This document shows positions 9,412 through 18,431 of a DNA stretch of 64,000 nt, one piece after another (position 1 is the first letter of the stretch; each line of letters starts with the position of its first letter). The DNA is from Verrucomicrobiales bacterium (GTDB lineage: Bacteria; Verrucomicrobiota; Verrucomicrobiia; Verrucomicrobiales; DEV007): the NCBI GenBank assembly GCA_029213265.1, contig JARGNG010000001.1, positions 170,206 through 234,205 on the forward strand, read 5' to 3'. The translations under genes and the position numbers were made by a program. Under the pieces are notes generated by a model, which was not told the origin of the DNA, ran no database searches, and saw nothing but the letters and a program-made list of their open reading frames with translations.

Positions 9412-11672
9412 GGCTTCGTCACCACCTCCACTTTGCCCCAGAAGCCAAACTCCCATGACCAGTCGTTCGCGCGATTCTCGATCTCCAGGTCGACGTGTTT
9501 CCCCGCGAATTCGGTGAGGTCGAGTTCGAGTTCGAGCCACTCGCTTTTCACCGTTTCATAACTCACGATCTGATCGTGAATGACTTTCTTGTTAGCAAGG
9601 ACACGGAGCTGCCAGTTGCCGTGCGGATGGTAGCTGGCACGGATTCGCAGTTTGGTCGTTTTGCCTTTCGGAACATCGAGATGGCGGCTGAGGACGCAGG
9701 GCATCTTGCGGCTGAGTGGGTGGGTCTGGACCGCGAATTCATTGCGAAACTCCGGCTGTGGCTTCACACCTCCTTCACCGACGTCGCGGACCTGGAAGCC
9801 GGGTGCAACGCGTTGCAGAATCTTCTGCGCGGCTTCGGGAGCGATGCCGGCCTTCTGATGATTCCGGTGTGAGGCAGGCGGGAGGTCGCCACTGACGAGG
9901 CGGCGGGCGACGTGTTCCTGGAGGTTGGTGAGCTTGCTTTTGGTCACGAGTTTGAGTGACTTTTCTGGCTGGAGGGGAACCATCGGCTCAAGGGCGAACC
10001 AGAGCATTCGGGGAATGTTGTTGTCCTCCGCGTCTTTCGAATGCTGTGCCAGATTTGCGAGAATTGGCCAGCGCTCATCGTACTCGACTCGTTGCAGCGC
10101 AGCGGCGAGATAAAGCCGAACGATGGGAGACGGGTCACTCTTCGCGAGCTCTGCGAATCGGTCCAAAGCGGCTTGCGACGCGTTCTTGTCCTCGCACAAA
10201 AACTGGATCGTGAAAGCCCTCACATATTCGTCTTTATGATCGAGAAACGCCAGCAGCGCCGCCTCGCCCAGGCTGCCCGTCACATGCAGCGCCCACAGCG
10301 CGCGAAGCCGCTTCGGAGAAGTAGTCGAGTTGCCCAACATCTCACGAAGCCAGGTTCCTGCTTCTGGATCGAGGTTTCCGCTCGCCGCTCGCATCTGCAA
10401 ATTCAGCCGTGCGGCCCGCACATACCAGTCGTTCGTGTGATCCTGCATCGCGACGAGGTCAGCATCGGACAGAGCCCCAATGTTGGGGCTCGCGATCGGT
10501 GCTACGCCTTTTGGCATGATTCGATAAATCCGTCCGCTGTTGGGGAAGTCGATTTTGTTCCCGCAGATATCGGTGTCGTGCCAGTCGAGAATGTAGACAC
10601 CCCCATCCGGACCCACCTCGACACTGAAGCCCACCCAGGCCAGATCATTCGTTGTCATGAAATCCTCGCCGTGGGTTCCGATAAAGCTGGAGCCGCTCGG
10701 GACCATGATATCGGTCAGGACCTGATGTTGGTGGATGTTGCACATGAATAAGTGATCGCGATACTTTTCAGGGAAGACATCGGCGAGATAGAATCGTGCG
10801 CCCCCGTGTGCGGAGAGGTGGGTGTGGTCTCTTATCGTCGTGATGTAGTCATAGATGTACGGATTCAGGTGCGCCTTGCTCTGTTTGTGGTAGTAGCCAC
10901 CCTGCACGATGTGAAAGAGATGGGGAATGACGCAGCAGGTCGCGAAACTCTGGCCGACGTCATTGAAATCAAAGCCCCACGGATTCGATAATCCCCTCGC
11001 AAACACCTCGAACTCTTTCTTGGTTGGGTGGAAGCGCCAGATCCCGCCATCGATGAACAAGCGATCCTCATCCGGGGTGCCGGGCTTGCCGACCATCGAT
11101 GAGGTGAAGACTCCGTGGCAGCCGTAGAGCCAGCCGTCCGGCCCCCAGATGAAACTGTTCAGCGTCTCGTGACGATCCTGAATTCCCCAGCCATCGAGCA
11201 GCACCTCGGGCTCGCCATCCGGCTGATCATCGCCATCTGCGTCCGGGATGAAGAGCAGGTTCGGTGGCGTGCCGACAAAAACACCGCCGAACCCTGTCGC
11301 GATCCCGGAACTGAAAGTGAGCTTGTCCGTAAACAGCTTTTTGGTGTCGAACACGCCGTCGCTGTCGGTATCCTCGAAAATCTGAATCCGCGTCAACGGC
11401 TTTTCGTCGGTGTGACTTCGGCGATCGACGTAGTTGTAATTCTCCACGACCCAGATACGGCCGCGATCATCGAAGGTAAATGCGATGGGTTCTCCGATGT
11501 CCGGTTCGGCGGCGAAAATGTCGATCTGGAAATCGTCCGCGATCTCCATTTTGGCGACCGCCTCTTTCGGTTTCAGAAACGGGGCGTCGCTGGTTTTGTG
11601 CTGTTTGAGCTGGCCGAAAACAGCAGGCGTAGCGGCGAAAAGGGCGATGGCCCCGAGAAAGGTGGATTTCAT
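9408..11672 (-). CDS. PVC-type membrane-bound dehydrogenase propeller protein without a heme domain
   Basis: The 754-residue protein begins with a signal peptide (MKSTFLGAIALFAATPAVFG). A PVC-type dehydrogenase propeller spans about residues 40-400 (FTFDDRGRIWVVENYNY, FIWGPDGWLYGCHGVF, LSNPWGFDFND), followed by HEAT-like helices to about 620 and a C-terminal beta-sandwich. It is clearly paralogous to the propeller of the 1542-residue gene downstream (1734-6362), but no CxxCH heme site is present anywhere in it. Its start overlaps by ATGA the stop of the ThuA protein, which does carry a PVC heme domain, so the two probably form the catalytic and electron-accepting parts of one complex. That partnership is inference from gene order. 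Confidence 0.87.
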   Translation of the reverse strand: MKSTFLGAIALFAATPAVFGQLKQHKTSDAPFLKPKEAVAKMEIADDFQIDIFAAEPDIGEPIAFTFDDRGRIWVVENYNYVDRRSHTDEKPLTRIQIFEDTDSDGVFDTKKLFTDKLTFSSGIATGFGGVFVGTPPNLLFIPDADGDDQPDGEPEVLLDGWGIQDRHETLNSFIWGPDGWLYGCHGVFTSSMVGKPGTPDEDRLFIDGGIWRFHPTKKEFEVFARGLSNPWGFDFNDVGQSFATCCVIPHLFHIVQGGYYHKQSKAHLNPYIYDYITTIRDHTHLSAHGGARFYLADVFPEKYRDHLFMCNIHQHQVLTDIMVPSGSSFIGTHGEDFMTTNDLAWVGFSVEVGPDGGVYILDWHDTDICGNKIDFPNSGRIYRIMPKGVAPIASPNIGALSDADLVAMQDHTNDWYVRAARLNLQMRAASGNLDPEAGTWLREMLGNSTTSPKRLRALWALHVTGSLGEAALLAFLDHKDEYVRAFTIQFLCEDKNASQAALDRFAELAKSDPSPIVRLYLAAALQRVEYDERWPILANLAQHSKDAEDNNIPRMLWFALEPMVPLQPEKSLKLVTKSKLTNLQEHVARRLVSGDLPPASHRNHQKAGIAPEAAQKILQRVAPGFQVRDVGEGGVKPQPEFRNEFAVQTHPLSRKMPCVLSRHLDVPKGKTTKLRIRASYHPHGNWQLRVLANKKVIHDQIVSYETVKSEWLELELDLTEFAGKHVDLEIENRANDWSWEFGFWGKVEVVTKP

Positions 11673-13843
11673 TTCGGCAGGTCGACTTGTTGGGTGGTCT
11701 GGAGGTATTTGACGAGGTCTACCACTTGCTCATCCTGCAGGGTCGTGAGCAGGCCTTCAGGCATCATGGACATGGGGGAAACTTCCCGCTTCTCGATATC
11801 ACTTTTCAACACGGTGGTAGTCTGGCCGACCAGGTTGAGAACGACTCGCTGATCGTCCTCCTGCGCCACCATGCCACCTAACACTTGTCCCGTTTTCGTA
11901 TGCAGAGTGACCAGCTGATACGCCTCCGGAATGTCGGCGCTGGGTTCAATCATGTTGAGCAGGATGTAGCTGAGGTCGGCCCGGTTCGATCCTGTCAGGT
12001 CCGGCCCTAAGACACCCCCTTCGCCGTAGAGCTGGTGGCAGGCCGCACAGGACGAGGTGAAGATCAGGCGACCTTTCGAGGCGTCGGCCTTGGCCAGATT
12101 CCCCGGGGTCAGCAATTTGGTGTAGTGGGCCATCAGCTCGACCTTGTCTTTCGACATTTCGTCCAGATCACCAAACACATCGACAAATGCGCTGCCTAAC
12201 AAACTCGAAAGCGGCCGTGCGACGTGCGCCGGTATGTCCTCCTTCGGCAGCCTGTTTTCCTTCAATGCGGCAAGCAGCGCGGTGGCGTAACTCTTCCGCA
12301 TCGCGAGGGTCTCGACCGCGGCCCGTTTGGCCGGTGGATCCCAGTTGGCATAGCGATCCAGGAGCAGGCCCGGCGCACGTGGATCGTTGATCGCGCCAAA
12401 GGCTCGAATTGCAGCGATGCGCATCGGCTGGTCATCCAGCAACAACGGCAATAGTTCCTTCACCTGCGGGTTCTGCTGGGTGACGAGAGATCTCAGTAGG
12501 GTCTTGCGTTCTTCGTCGGGAACATTGACGTCCTTTAGCTTTGTAATGGCAAGCGCCGCCGCCGCCTCGTCTCCAAAGACCTGGTCGAGTTGCTGAGTGA
12601 TCTCCCGGATCCTGCTGATCGGTGAAGCCTGAAGCTTGGCACTTACTGCGGTCCATCCTTCCGGTTTGGTCACGGAACGACGTCCTTCCAAACCGCGCAC
12701 GATTCCGCGTAACAGTCCTTCCCGGGTTGCCGCGTCTGAAGTCTGGCCCAGCGTTTTGATCAAGAGATTCAGCGTTGCGGTCGAATCCAGTTTGACCACT
12801 TGCAACTCGCGCTGCTTCTCGAACAAGAGTCGGGATGCTTCCCGATCGACCAATCGGGCATCGAATGCCGCATATTTTACCTGCTTCGCGGGCGGTTCCG
12901 CTCTCGCGGCAGGTTTTGGCTGAGCTGCTGGTTTCGGCTTCGGTTTTCGTGCCGGCTTTAGATCCAGATTCTGCTTCAGCTCTTCCTCCGATGGGGTGGG
13001 GGAAGCGACGCCATTTTCCGGTACTTCGACATTGGCGGTCCAGAGGATTGCGTTTAACACGACCTTGCGAAACATGTCGTTCTTCCAGCTGACATGATTG
13101 TGAGCTCCGGTGAAACCGAATCCGCGTCCTTTGCCGTCGGGACGTTCATAGGCCCAACCCACATGTTGGCTTTCTCCCTTGGCAACCGCTTTGCGCACAT
13201 CCGGATTTCCGCTTCTCTCACCGTCGGGGCGCTTCAGAGTTTCCGGCGGAGGCAGATCGGAGAGAATGGGGGTGACGCCCTCCAGATCCCCCACGAAGCG
13301 CATGTGGTAATACCACTCATCGTGCACACTGAAAGGCTCCAACCCATTGGCGATCGGGTGATCCGGAAAGGTCGAGAAATTTGGCTTCCAGTGCGGATTG
13401 ACGGACCAGTTCAAGTCGCAATATCCGCCCATCCATTCGAGAAATTTCTTCGCCGGCATTCCAATCTCCGCTTCGGTGGCCCAGTGGATCATGACGACTC
13501 CAGTGCCGTTCTTCATGAATGCGTCGAAGGCTTCGAGATGCGGATTCAGCAAATGCCCGCGATGCCCGGTGCAGAAAATCACGATCGTGGCAGCGTCTTC
13601 CAGAACGCTCGCGTCTTCGGGATACCCAACGTCAGGCAGGACCACTGCCTCGACGCCGAGATTGGATTCGTTCAGCCGTTTCGCGAGAAGCAGGTTCCCG
13701 GCGCGATGTTCGTGCGCCATCGGACCGTGACTCGGCTTTCCGGATAGGAAGACGACTTTTGCTTTTTCCTCCGCGTATAGAAATTCGGAGCTTCCGAATG
13801 AGAAGAGGGACAACAGGAGCGGGAGAAGGAGGTGTTTTTTCAT
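11669..13843 (-). CDS. ThuA-domain protein fused to HEAT and PVC-type cytochrome c domain
   Basis: Signal peptide MKKHLLLPLLLSLFSFGSSEF, then a ThuA/glutamine-amidotransferase-like domain (about 30-270; VVFLSGKPSHGPMAHEHRAG, VIFCTGHRGH, GRGFGFTGAHNH). A lysine/proline/alanine-rich linker (about 310-330) leads to HEAT-like helices and a heme c domain with CAACH starting at residue 599, followed by LGPDLTGSNRADLSYILLN. ThuA-type proteins are linked to trehalose/disaccharide 3-keto metabolism in other bacteria; here the role is probably in periplasmic carbohydrate oxidation. It is the first gene of the five-gene overlapping minus-strand operon, so its 5' region (13844-13914) should hold the promoter, though none was convincing. 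Confidence 0.87.
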   Translation of the reverse strand: MKKHLLLPLLLSLFSFGSSEFLYAEEKAKVVFLSGKPSHGPMAHEHRAGNLLLAKRLNESNLGVEAVVLPDVGYPEDASVLEDAATIVIFCTGHRGHLLNPHLEAFDAFMKNGTGVVMIHWATEAEIGMPAKKFLEWMGGYCDLNWSVNPHWKPNFSTFPDHPIANGLEPFSVHDEWYYHMRFVGDLEGVTPILSDLPPPETLKRPDGERSGNPDVRKAVAKGESQHVGWAYERPDGKGRGFGFTGAHNHVSWKNDMFRKVVLNAILWTANVEVPENGVASPTPSEEELKQNLDLKPARKPKPKPAAQPKPAARAEPPAKQVKYAAFDARLVDREASRLLFEKQRELQVVKLDSTATLNLLIKTLGQTSDAATREGLLRGIVRGLEGRRSVTKPEGWTAVSAKLQASPISRIREITQQLDQVFGDEAAAALAITKLKDVNVPDEERKTLLRSLVTQQNPQVKELLPLLLDDQPMRIAAIRAFGAINDPRAPGLLLDRYANWDPPAKRAAVETLAMRKSYATALLAALKENRLPKEDIPAHVARPLSSLLGSAFVDVFGDLDEMSKDKVELMAHYTKLLTPGNLAKADASKGRLIFTSSCAACHQLYGEGGVLGPDLTGSNRADLSYILLNMIEPSADIPEAYQLVTLHTKTGQVLGGMVAQEDDQRVVLNLVGQTTTVLKSDIEKREVSPMSMMPEGLLTTLQDEQVVDLVKYLQTTQQVDLPK

Positions 13844-13867
13844 TTTTTTCCCCAGGTGGGAGAGGGG

Positions 13868-13903
13868 GATTCAACAGGGTCAGGTCCACGACCCAACCCT
13901 GTT
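13868..13903. repeat. Dispersed dyad repeat, copy 1
   Basis: GATTCAACAGGGT (13868-13880) is followed by CAGGTCC and the inverted arm AACCCTGTT (13895-13903), so AACAGGGT/ACCCTGTT form an 8-bp stem. Related copies lie at 39135-39170 (inverted orientation) and 54709-54749. It sits in the gap between two minus-strand genes. Confidence 0.6.
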
Positions 13904-13914
13904 AGGTGGTTCTG

Positions 13915-15054
13915 TCAGGACGAAAGACTCCACTCCGGCAATCGCACGATCTCGCCGCCTTTTTGTGCGCTTTCGTGAGAAAGAATACCCGTCAGGGTGA
14001 TGTTAGCAGATTGAATGGCATTGGGGTAGCCTTCCCCTGAGCCTCGCAGCAACTCGACAAACTGGTGAACGAGATGCGGGTGAGATCCTCCGTGCCCGGC
14101 TCCCTGCGTGAAGCTGAGATGCTCTTCTCCGTCATCTCCTCCATAGACTCCGCCCTGGGTGAACGGGGCGATTTCATCGGGAAGAAGGTGACCATAGTCA
14201 GGGCATTTCGTTTCTTCGGGAATTTCCGGTTCCGGCTTTTTCGCGGTGTGAACGACGAGTGGTTCGCCTTCGATGAGAGGCCACTCGACTGCCTTCTTCG
14301 ATCCATAGACTTCGAAGCTTTCCCGATATTGACGGGCGACGTCGAAGAGAGACCGGTAGACCTGAGCGCTGAGGTCACTCTTGTGAAACTTGATGTGGGT
14401 CGTCTCGACGGCGTAGGGCGATCCGTAGCAGTCGTGCATTTCCTCCCGGATCGTGCCGCTGGGAAAACAGCTCACGTATTCCGCTTCATTTCGAGCCAAA
14501 CCGAGAACCGGTCCCACGCAGTGGGTCGCATAGTGCATCGGGGGGAGGCCGGGCCAGTATCCGGGCCAGCCGTCCATGTCCTGCTGGTGGCTGGCTTTGA
14601 GAAATTGCAGTTTTCCGAGATCCCCGGTGTCGAAGAGCTCCTTCATGTAGAGGAATTCCCGGGCGTAGACGACTGTTTCCATCATCATGTAGTGGAGACC
14701 GGTTTCCGCGCTCAGTTCGACGATGGCTTTGCAGTCTTCTTCGCTGGTCGCCATGGGCACGGTGCAGGCAACGTGTTTTCCGGCGCGCATCGCCTTGAGG
14801 GTGTGTTCGGCGTGGTCGGGAATGGGTGTGTTGATATGGACAGCGTCGATGTCAGGATCGGCGAGCAACTCGTCGTAATCAGTGAAGCGCTTTTCGATAC
14901 CGAACTTGTCCGCGAGTTCATTCAGGGATTCGGGATTTCGCTGGCAGAGCGCGACGATGTCGGCATTCGGGTGAAGCTGATAAATGGGAATGAATTCGGC
15001 GCCAAAGCCAAGGCCAATGATCGCGATGCGGGGTTTCTCAATAGGGATACTCAT
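13915..15054 (-). CDS. Gfo/Idh/MocA-family NAD(P)-dependent oxidoreductase
   Basis: About 379 residues, cytoplasmic, no signal peptide. The N-terminal Rossmann fold shows PRIAIIGLGFGAEFIP, and the family motif appears as AGKHVACTVPMATSEEDC, where the usual EKP reads VPM. The C-terminal domain (METVVYAREFLYMKELF onwards) carries the substrate side. Members oxidise or reduce sugar-type substrates. The longest frame begins with TTG at 15063; the ATG at 15054 (MSIPIEKPRIAIIG) is preferred. It is divergent from the desaturase at 15242 and 71 bases upstream of the ThuA operon on the same strand, so it may feed on products of that operon; that link is inference. The altered EKP motif (Lys replaced by Pro) would affect a residue that is usually catalytic. 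Confidence 0.85.
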   Translation of the reverse strand: MSIPIEKPRIAIIGLGFGAEFIPIYQLHPNADIVALCQRNPESLNELADKFGIEKRFTDYDELLADPDIDAVHINTPIPDHAEHTLKAMRAGKHVACTVPMATSEEDCKAIVELSAETGLHYMMMETVVYAREFLYMKELFDTGDLGKLQFLKASHQQDMDGWPGYWPGLPPMHYATHCVGPVLGLARNEAEYVSCFPSGTIREEMHDCYGSPYAVETTHIKFHKSDLSAQVYRSLFDVARQYRESFEVYGSKKAVEWPLIEGEPLVVHTAKKPEPEIPEETKCPDYGHLLPDEIAPFTQGGVYGGDDGEEHLSFTQGAGHGGSHPHLVHQFVELLRGSGEGYPNAIQSANITLTGILSHESAQKGGEIVRLPEWSLSS

Positions 15055-15241
15055 GTTTTGCAAAGAAAGTGTTGGAATGAGCCCATGGTAGCGGGAATTG
15101 GCCCTTCCTTCTTGATTTCGATGGCCGGAATTTGTGCCGTTTTGGACAGGTGGGTTTTCGGGGAATCGATGGGCAGGCGCGTTTCGGAAATGGACTTCTT
15201 CGCCAACGGTTTGCTAGAATAGGAGCAGAATTGGAACCTTC

Positions 15242-16510
15242 ATGAAAACAGTCTTCCTGGAATCGAAGAGAATTCGAGACTGGTCTGTCGTCAGCCCGTT
15301 TCGGAATTTGCTGTTCCTGCTGATCGACTTGATGTCAGCCTGCCTTGTCCTGGCAGGTGTGATTGCTTTTTTCGAGCTGCGCGGAGGCTGGGGACTTCAC
15401 TGGTTGTGGTGTGTTCCCGCAGGGTTCCTTTCGATCCTTCTGGTCGGTGCGATCCAGCATCGGATTGCCCTGATGGGGCATGAGGCGTCCCACTATCTTG
15501 TCCATCCGAACCGGCGATTGAATGATGCCATCGCGGAGCTGTTTTGTTTTTCCCCCTTGTTTGCCATTTTTTCCCAGTATCGTGCGAGGCATCTGGCGCA
15601 TCATCTTTATACGAACGACCCGGATAGAGATACCAACCTGGCAGGGAGGAGGGCCGAAAAGCTCTACGCAAAATTTCCGATGGAGGAAGACGCGTTTTTG
15701 AGACGCTTCTTTCTCAAGTTTCTCTGGCCCCCCGCAGTCCTATCGAACTTCTTCGACTTACTTCGAGTTGCTTTGGTTGATACCGGCTTCTCGTTGTTCC
15801 CGGGCAATCAGGTTTCGGGGGCGGGGTCGCGGGCGAAACGGCCTTTTCTTCGAAATGCGACTGTTTATGGGGTGGTTTACTTTGTCTTGTTGATTGCCGT
15901 TCTCCATTCGGCAAGACAGCAGGGATTCCAATTTCTTCTGATTTTCGCGCCATTGGTTTGGGGGGCGGCTGTTCTGGTTTGGAGTTTCCTGCCCGTATCC
16001 TCGTTCTATGATCCGGGAGGGAAACTGTCCTATTCTCCGAAAACGTCCGGTATTCTGCGACTGACTTTCTATTCGGTTTTGTTTGTCGCGATCAATATTA
16101 CAGAGATTCTCTCGGGATGGTGGGTGGGCGGTTACGTGCTTCTTTTTTGGATTCTTCCTCTGGTTTATGTATTTCCCCATTTGATGCTCGTGCGGGAAGT
16201 CTTCCAGCATGCCAATGCGGACCGGGGCGAAATCAGTAACTCCCGGGTCATTCATGTAAACCCGGTTCTACGATGGGCACTGCTCGGCTATGGAAACGAT
16301 GTTCATATTGTGCATCACATCTATCCGAATATTCCGCATTACCATCTCATGGGGGTTCATGGAGAGATGTGCAAAAAATCGCAAACCTATCGTGATGAAG
16401 TGGAAGAAACCTACGGCATGATTCGCGGGGAGGAGGAGCAAGCAAGTGTCATTGAGGCACTGGCCATTTCACGAAGCGGCTCAACGGAAGAAAAAGAAAC
16501 GGAAGGGTGA
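15242..16510 (+). CDS. Membrane fatty acid desaturase (locus left flank)
   Basis: 422 residues with several hydrophobic segments and the three His boxes of membrane di-iron desaturases: HEASH (80-84), HLAHH (117-121) and HIVHH (355-359), the last followed by IYPNIPHYHL. These proteins introduce double bonds or hydroxyl groups into acyl chains using O2 and an electron donor. Its architecture matches the desaturase at 27477-28751, and the two flank the polyketide genes. It is the only plus-strand gene on this side and ends one base before the convergent hydroxylase stop. AGGAGC about 17 bases before the ATG is a weak ribosome-binding candidate. Chain length and position of action cannot be deduced. 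Confidence 0.9.
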   Translation: MKTVFLESKRIRDWSVVSPFRNLLFLLIDLMSACLVLAGVIAFFELRGGWGLHWLWCVPAGFLSILLVGAIQHRIALMGHEASHYLVHPNRRLNDAIAELFCFSPLFAIFSQYRARHLAHHLYTNDPDRDTNLAGRRAEKLYAKFPMEEDAFLRRFFLKFLWPPAVLSNFFDLLRVALVDTGFSLFPGNQVSGAGSRAKRPFLRNATVYGVVYFVLLIAVLHSARQQGFQFLLIFAPLVWGAAVLVWSFLPVSSFYDPGGKLSYSPKTSGILRLTFYSVLFVAINITEILSGWWVGGYVLLFWILPLVYVFPHLMLVREVFQHANADRGEISNSRVIHVNPVLRWALLGYGNDVHIVHHIYPNIPHYHLMGVHGEMCKKSQTYRDEVEETYGMIRGEEEQASVIEALAISRSGSTEEKETEG

Positions 16511-16511
16511 A

Positions 16512-17297
16512 TCAGCCCCTTGTCTTCTTTTTCCCGCGAAAGAAATCGGCGAATCCGTGAAGCTGTATCCGGAGCGGGTTGTAGCTTTCAAAGTCACCGG
16601 TGATCCCGAATTCCGGCTCCTCCCTTTCCCTGACATAAGTGCCGAAGATCCGGTCCCAGATCAACAATACTCCGCCGAAATTCCGGTCGAGATAGTTTTT
16701 GTTTCTACCGTGGTGAACGCGGTGGGCAGAGGGCGTATTGATAATCCCTTCGAGGAAACCGAGTTTTCCAATGTTGGTATTGTGAACCCAGAATTGAAAC
16801 AGGAGATTGAGGACCAGGCTGGCGAGGATCGCGGAAGGGTGGGCACCGATTAGAACGGCGGGAGCGTAGAGAAATGGCTTAATCAGCGGGTCAAACCAAC
16901 TGAGCCGGAACCCGGTCGTGAAATTGAGTTGTTTGCTTGAATGGTGGACGACATGGAAGGCCCAGAAGAACGGATGGATGTGCTTGAGTCGGTGCTGCCA
17001 ATAGTAGAGGAAATCCGAGAGCAGGAAGGAGAGGAAAAATCCGAGTGCGTTTTCAGGGAAATGGAAGGGCGCAAAAGTGGAGAACCAGGTGAGGCAGAGG
17101 ACCACCCATCCAGCAAAGAGAAAGCGGGAAAGGAGTCCCGTGATAAGAATTACAGCATTGGCGGCGACATCCTTGACGGAATAGGCGGGACGGTGGCGGA
17201 CTTCGCTCCAGATCCAGTCCAGAACAATCGCGAGGAAGTAAAGGACAACGATACTGATCAAGATCGCGGGGGAGCTTTTGGCAATTTCGCTGAACAT
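16512..17297 (-). CDS. Sterol desaturase / fatty acid hydroxylase superfamily membrane protein
   Basis: The start at 17297 (MFSEIAKSSPAIL) begins 2 bases after the Rieske gene stop, better than the longer frame starting at 17321. The 261-residue protein has about four transmembrane segments and the His clusters of the superfamily: QHRLKH, FHVVHH and AHRVHHGR. Members are di-iron enzymes that hydroxylate or desaturate sterols, fatty acids or alkyl ethers. It is the last gene of the minus-strand run RND-desaturase-PKS-Rieske-hydroxylase, so it probably oxygenates the polyketide chain. Its stop nearly abuts the convergent desaturase stop and no terminator is visible between them. Confidence 0.9.
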   Translation of the reverse strand: MFSEIAKSSPAILISIVVLYFLAIVLDWIWSEVRHRPAYSVKDVAANAVILITGLLSRFLFAGWVVLCLTWFSTFAPFHFPENALGFFLSFLLSDFLYYWQHRLKHIHPFFWAFHVVHHSSKQLNFTTGFRLSWFDPLIKPFLYAPAVLIGAHPSAILASLVLNLLFQFWVHNTNIGKLGFLEGIINTPSAHRVHHGRNKNYLDRNFGGVLLIWDRIFGTYVREREEPEFGITGDFESYNPLRIQLHGFADFFRGKKKTRG

Positions 17298-17299
17298 CC

Positions 17300-18409
17300 T
17301 TATTCCGTGGCTTCTCCACACTTTTCGAGAACATATTTCTGAAAGCAGTAGAGCCGCTCTTCAAGCGTTCCAATGACTCCCGGGTGAGGCGATTTCTCAA
17401 GGCCCCTCTGTTGATCGGCAAAGATGGCGGCGTCCTCGAGCGCGATTTTGAGGACCGACCGCTTTCCGAAGAAGCGGGAAATCAACCAGGTGATCCACGA
17501 AATCGGATTTTTTCTTTTGCCGCGGAAGCAATAGGTGACAAGCCTGACTTTCGAAGTGCCGGCAGTGACCGGTATGTAGGAGAAAGCATACGCGTGGAGA
17601 TCGACAAAGATCACCACGAAGTTGGGATGAATGTGGTGATGGATATAGGTGTTTGTTAGTTTTGCTCCGAGCAGGAGCGCGCCGCGCCGGAGCAGTCGAT
17701 AGACCAGCCAGTATTCGCGCATGTTGTATTCGAGCCTCGTGAATTTTTCGTCGAGAATGTGCGTTGAATAATCTTCGCCGGGATACACTCCGAGAAAGGA
17801 GGTGGGGTGAAGTTCAGGAATGTGGTAGGCCTCCAGAGTATTCTCGACAGGGACTTTCCAGTTGGTCCCGTAGTGGTAGTCCCACGACATTGCAAAACGG
17901 GAGGGTTCGCAAAATCGTTCGGCGATCTCATCGAAACTGTCTCCGATGAACTCTTCGATGGGAGGCGGGTCTTCGGCAAAGGAGACAAAAACGAGGTCTC
18001 CGCAGGTGGCGATGGGGAATTTCTTCAGCCTCGCGTTTTCCCTGTCAAAGGGGCGAAAGCAATTGGCCTCCGGAATCCGTCCGGTGGAGCCGTCTGCTTT
18101 GTATTCCCAACCGTGGTATTGGCATTTGAAGTTTTTCATGCACCCGCTTCGCTCGCTGTTGATCAGGCAATGCCGGTGAGAGCAAACGTTCAGAAAGGCC
18201 GCGAGATCGCCGTCGAAGTTGTAGATGATCACAGGAGTGTCGAAGAGTTCGGCGGTGATGAATGATCCCGGTTTCGCCAACTCACCTTTGGCCCCGACAA
18301 GATGCCAGCCGGGGAGGAAGAGGCACGTCAGCTCTTTCTGAAAAAAGTCTTCCGAGGTGTAGTGATCCGGTTTGAGGAGATGCTCCAGCTGATTTTTATT
18401 AACAAACAT
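17300..18409 (-). CDS. Rieske non-heme iron oxygenase, alpha-subunit type
   Basis: 369 residues. The Rieske [2Fe-2S] ligands are CSH (C76, H78) and CQYH (C96, H99); the catalytic mononuclear iron site is EAYHIPELH (H196, H201) with the usual preceding Asn/Glu (ENTLEAYH). Members use O2 and a ferredoxin-type reductase for hydroxylation, desaturation or demethylation. No ferredoxin or reductase gene is nearby, so electrons must come from elsewhere. AGGA about 9 bases before the ATG supports the start. It lies 22 bases downstream of the polyketide synthase and 2 bases upstream of the hydroxylase, so it is almost certainly cotranscribed with them and acts on the same product. Confidence 0.92.
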   Translation of the reverse strand: MFVNKNQLEHLLKPDHYTSEDFFQKELTCLFLPGWHLVGAKGELAKPGSFITAELFDTPVIIYNFDGDLAAFLNVCSHRHCLINSERSGCMKNFKCQYHGWEYKADGSTGRIPEANCFRPFDRENARLKKFPIATCGDLVFVSFAEDPPPIEEFIGDSFDEIAERFCEPSRFAMSWDYHYGTNWKVPVENTLEAYHIPELHPTSFLGVYPGEDYSTHILDEKFTRLEYNMREYWLVYRLLRRGALLLGAKLTNTYIHHHIHPNFVVIFVDLHAYAFSYIPVTAGTSKVRLVTYCFRGKRKNPISWITWLISRFFGKRSVLKIALEDAAIFADQQRGLEKSPHPGVIGTLEERLYCFQKYVLEKCGEATE

Positions 18410-18431
18410 AGTGGCGTCCTGAAAGTGGGGG

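Noticed and set aside
13868..13903. Part of an SRP RNA (GGTCAGGTCC resembles its core)
   Set aside because: The GGAAGGAAGCAGCC part is absent and the element is a dispersed dyad repeat.
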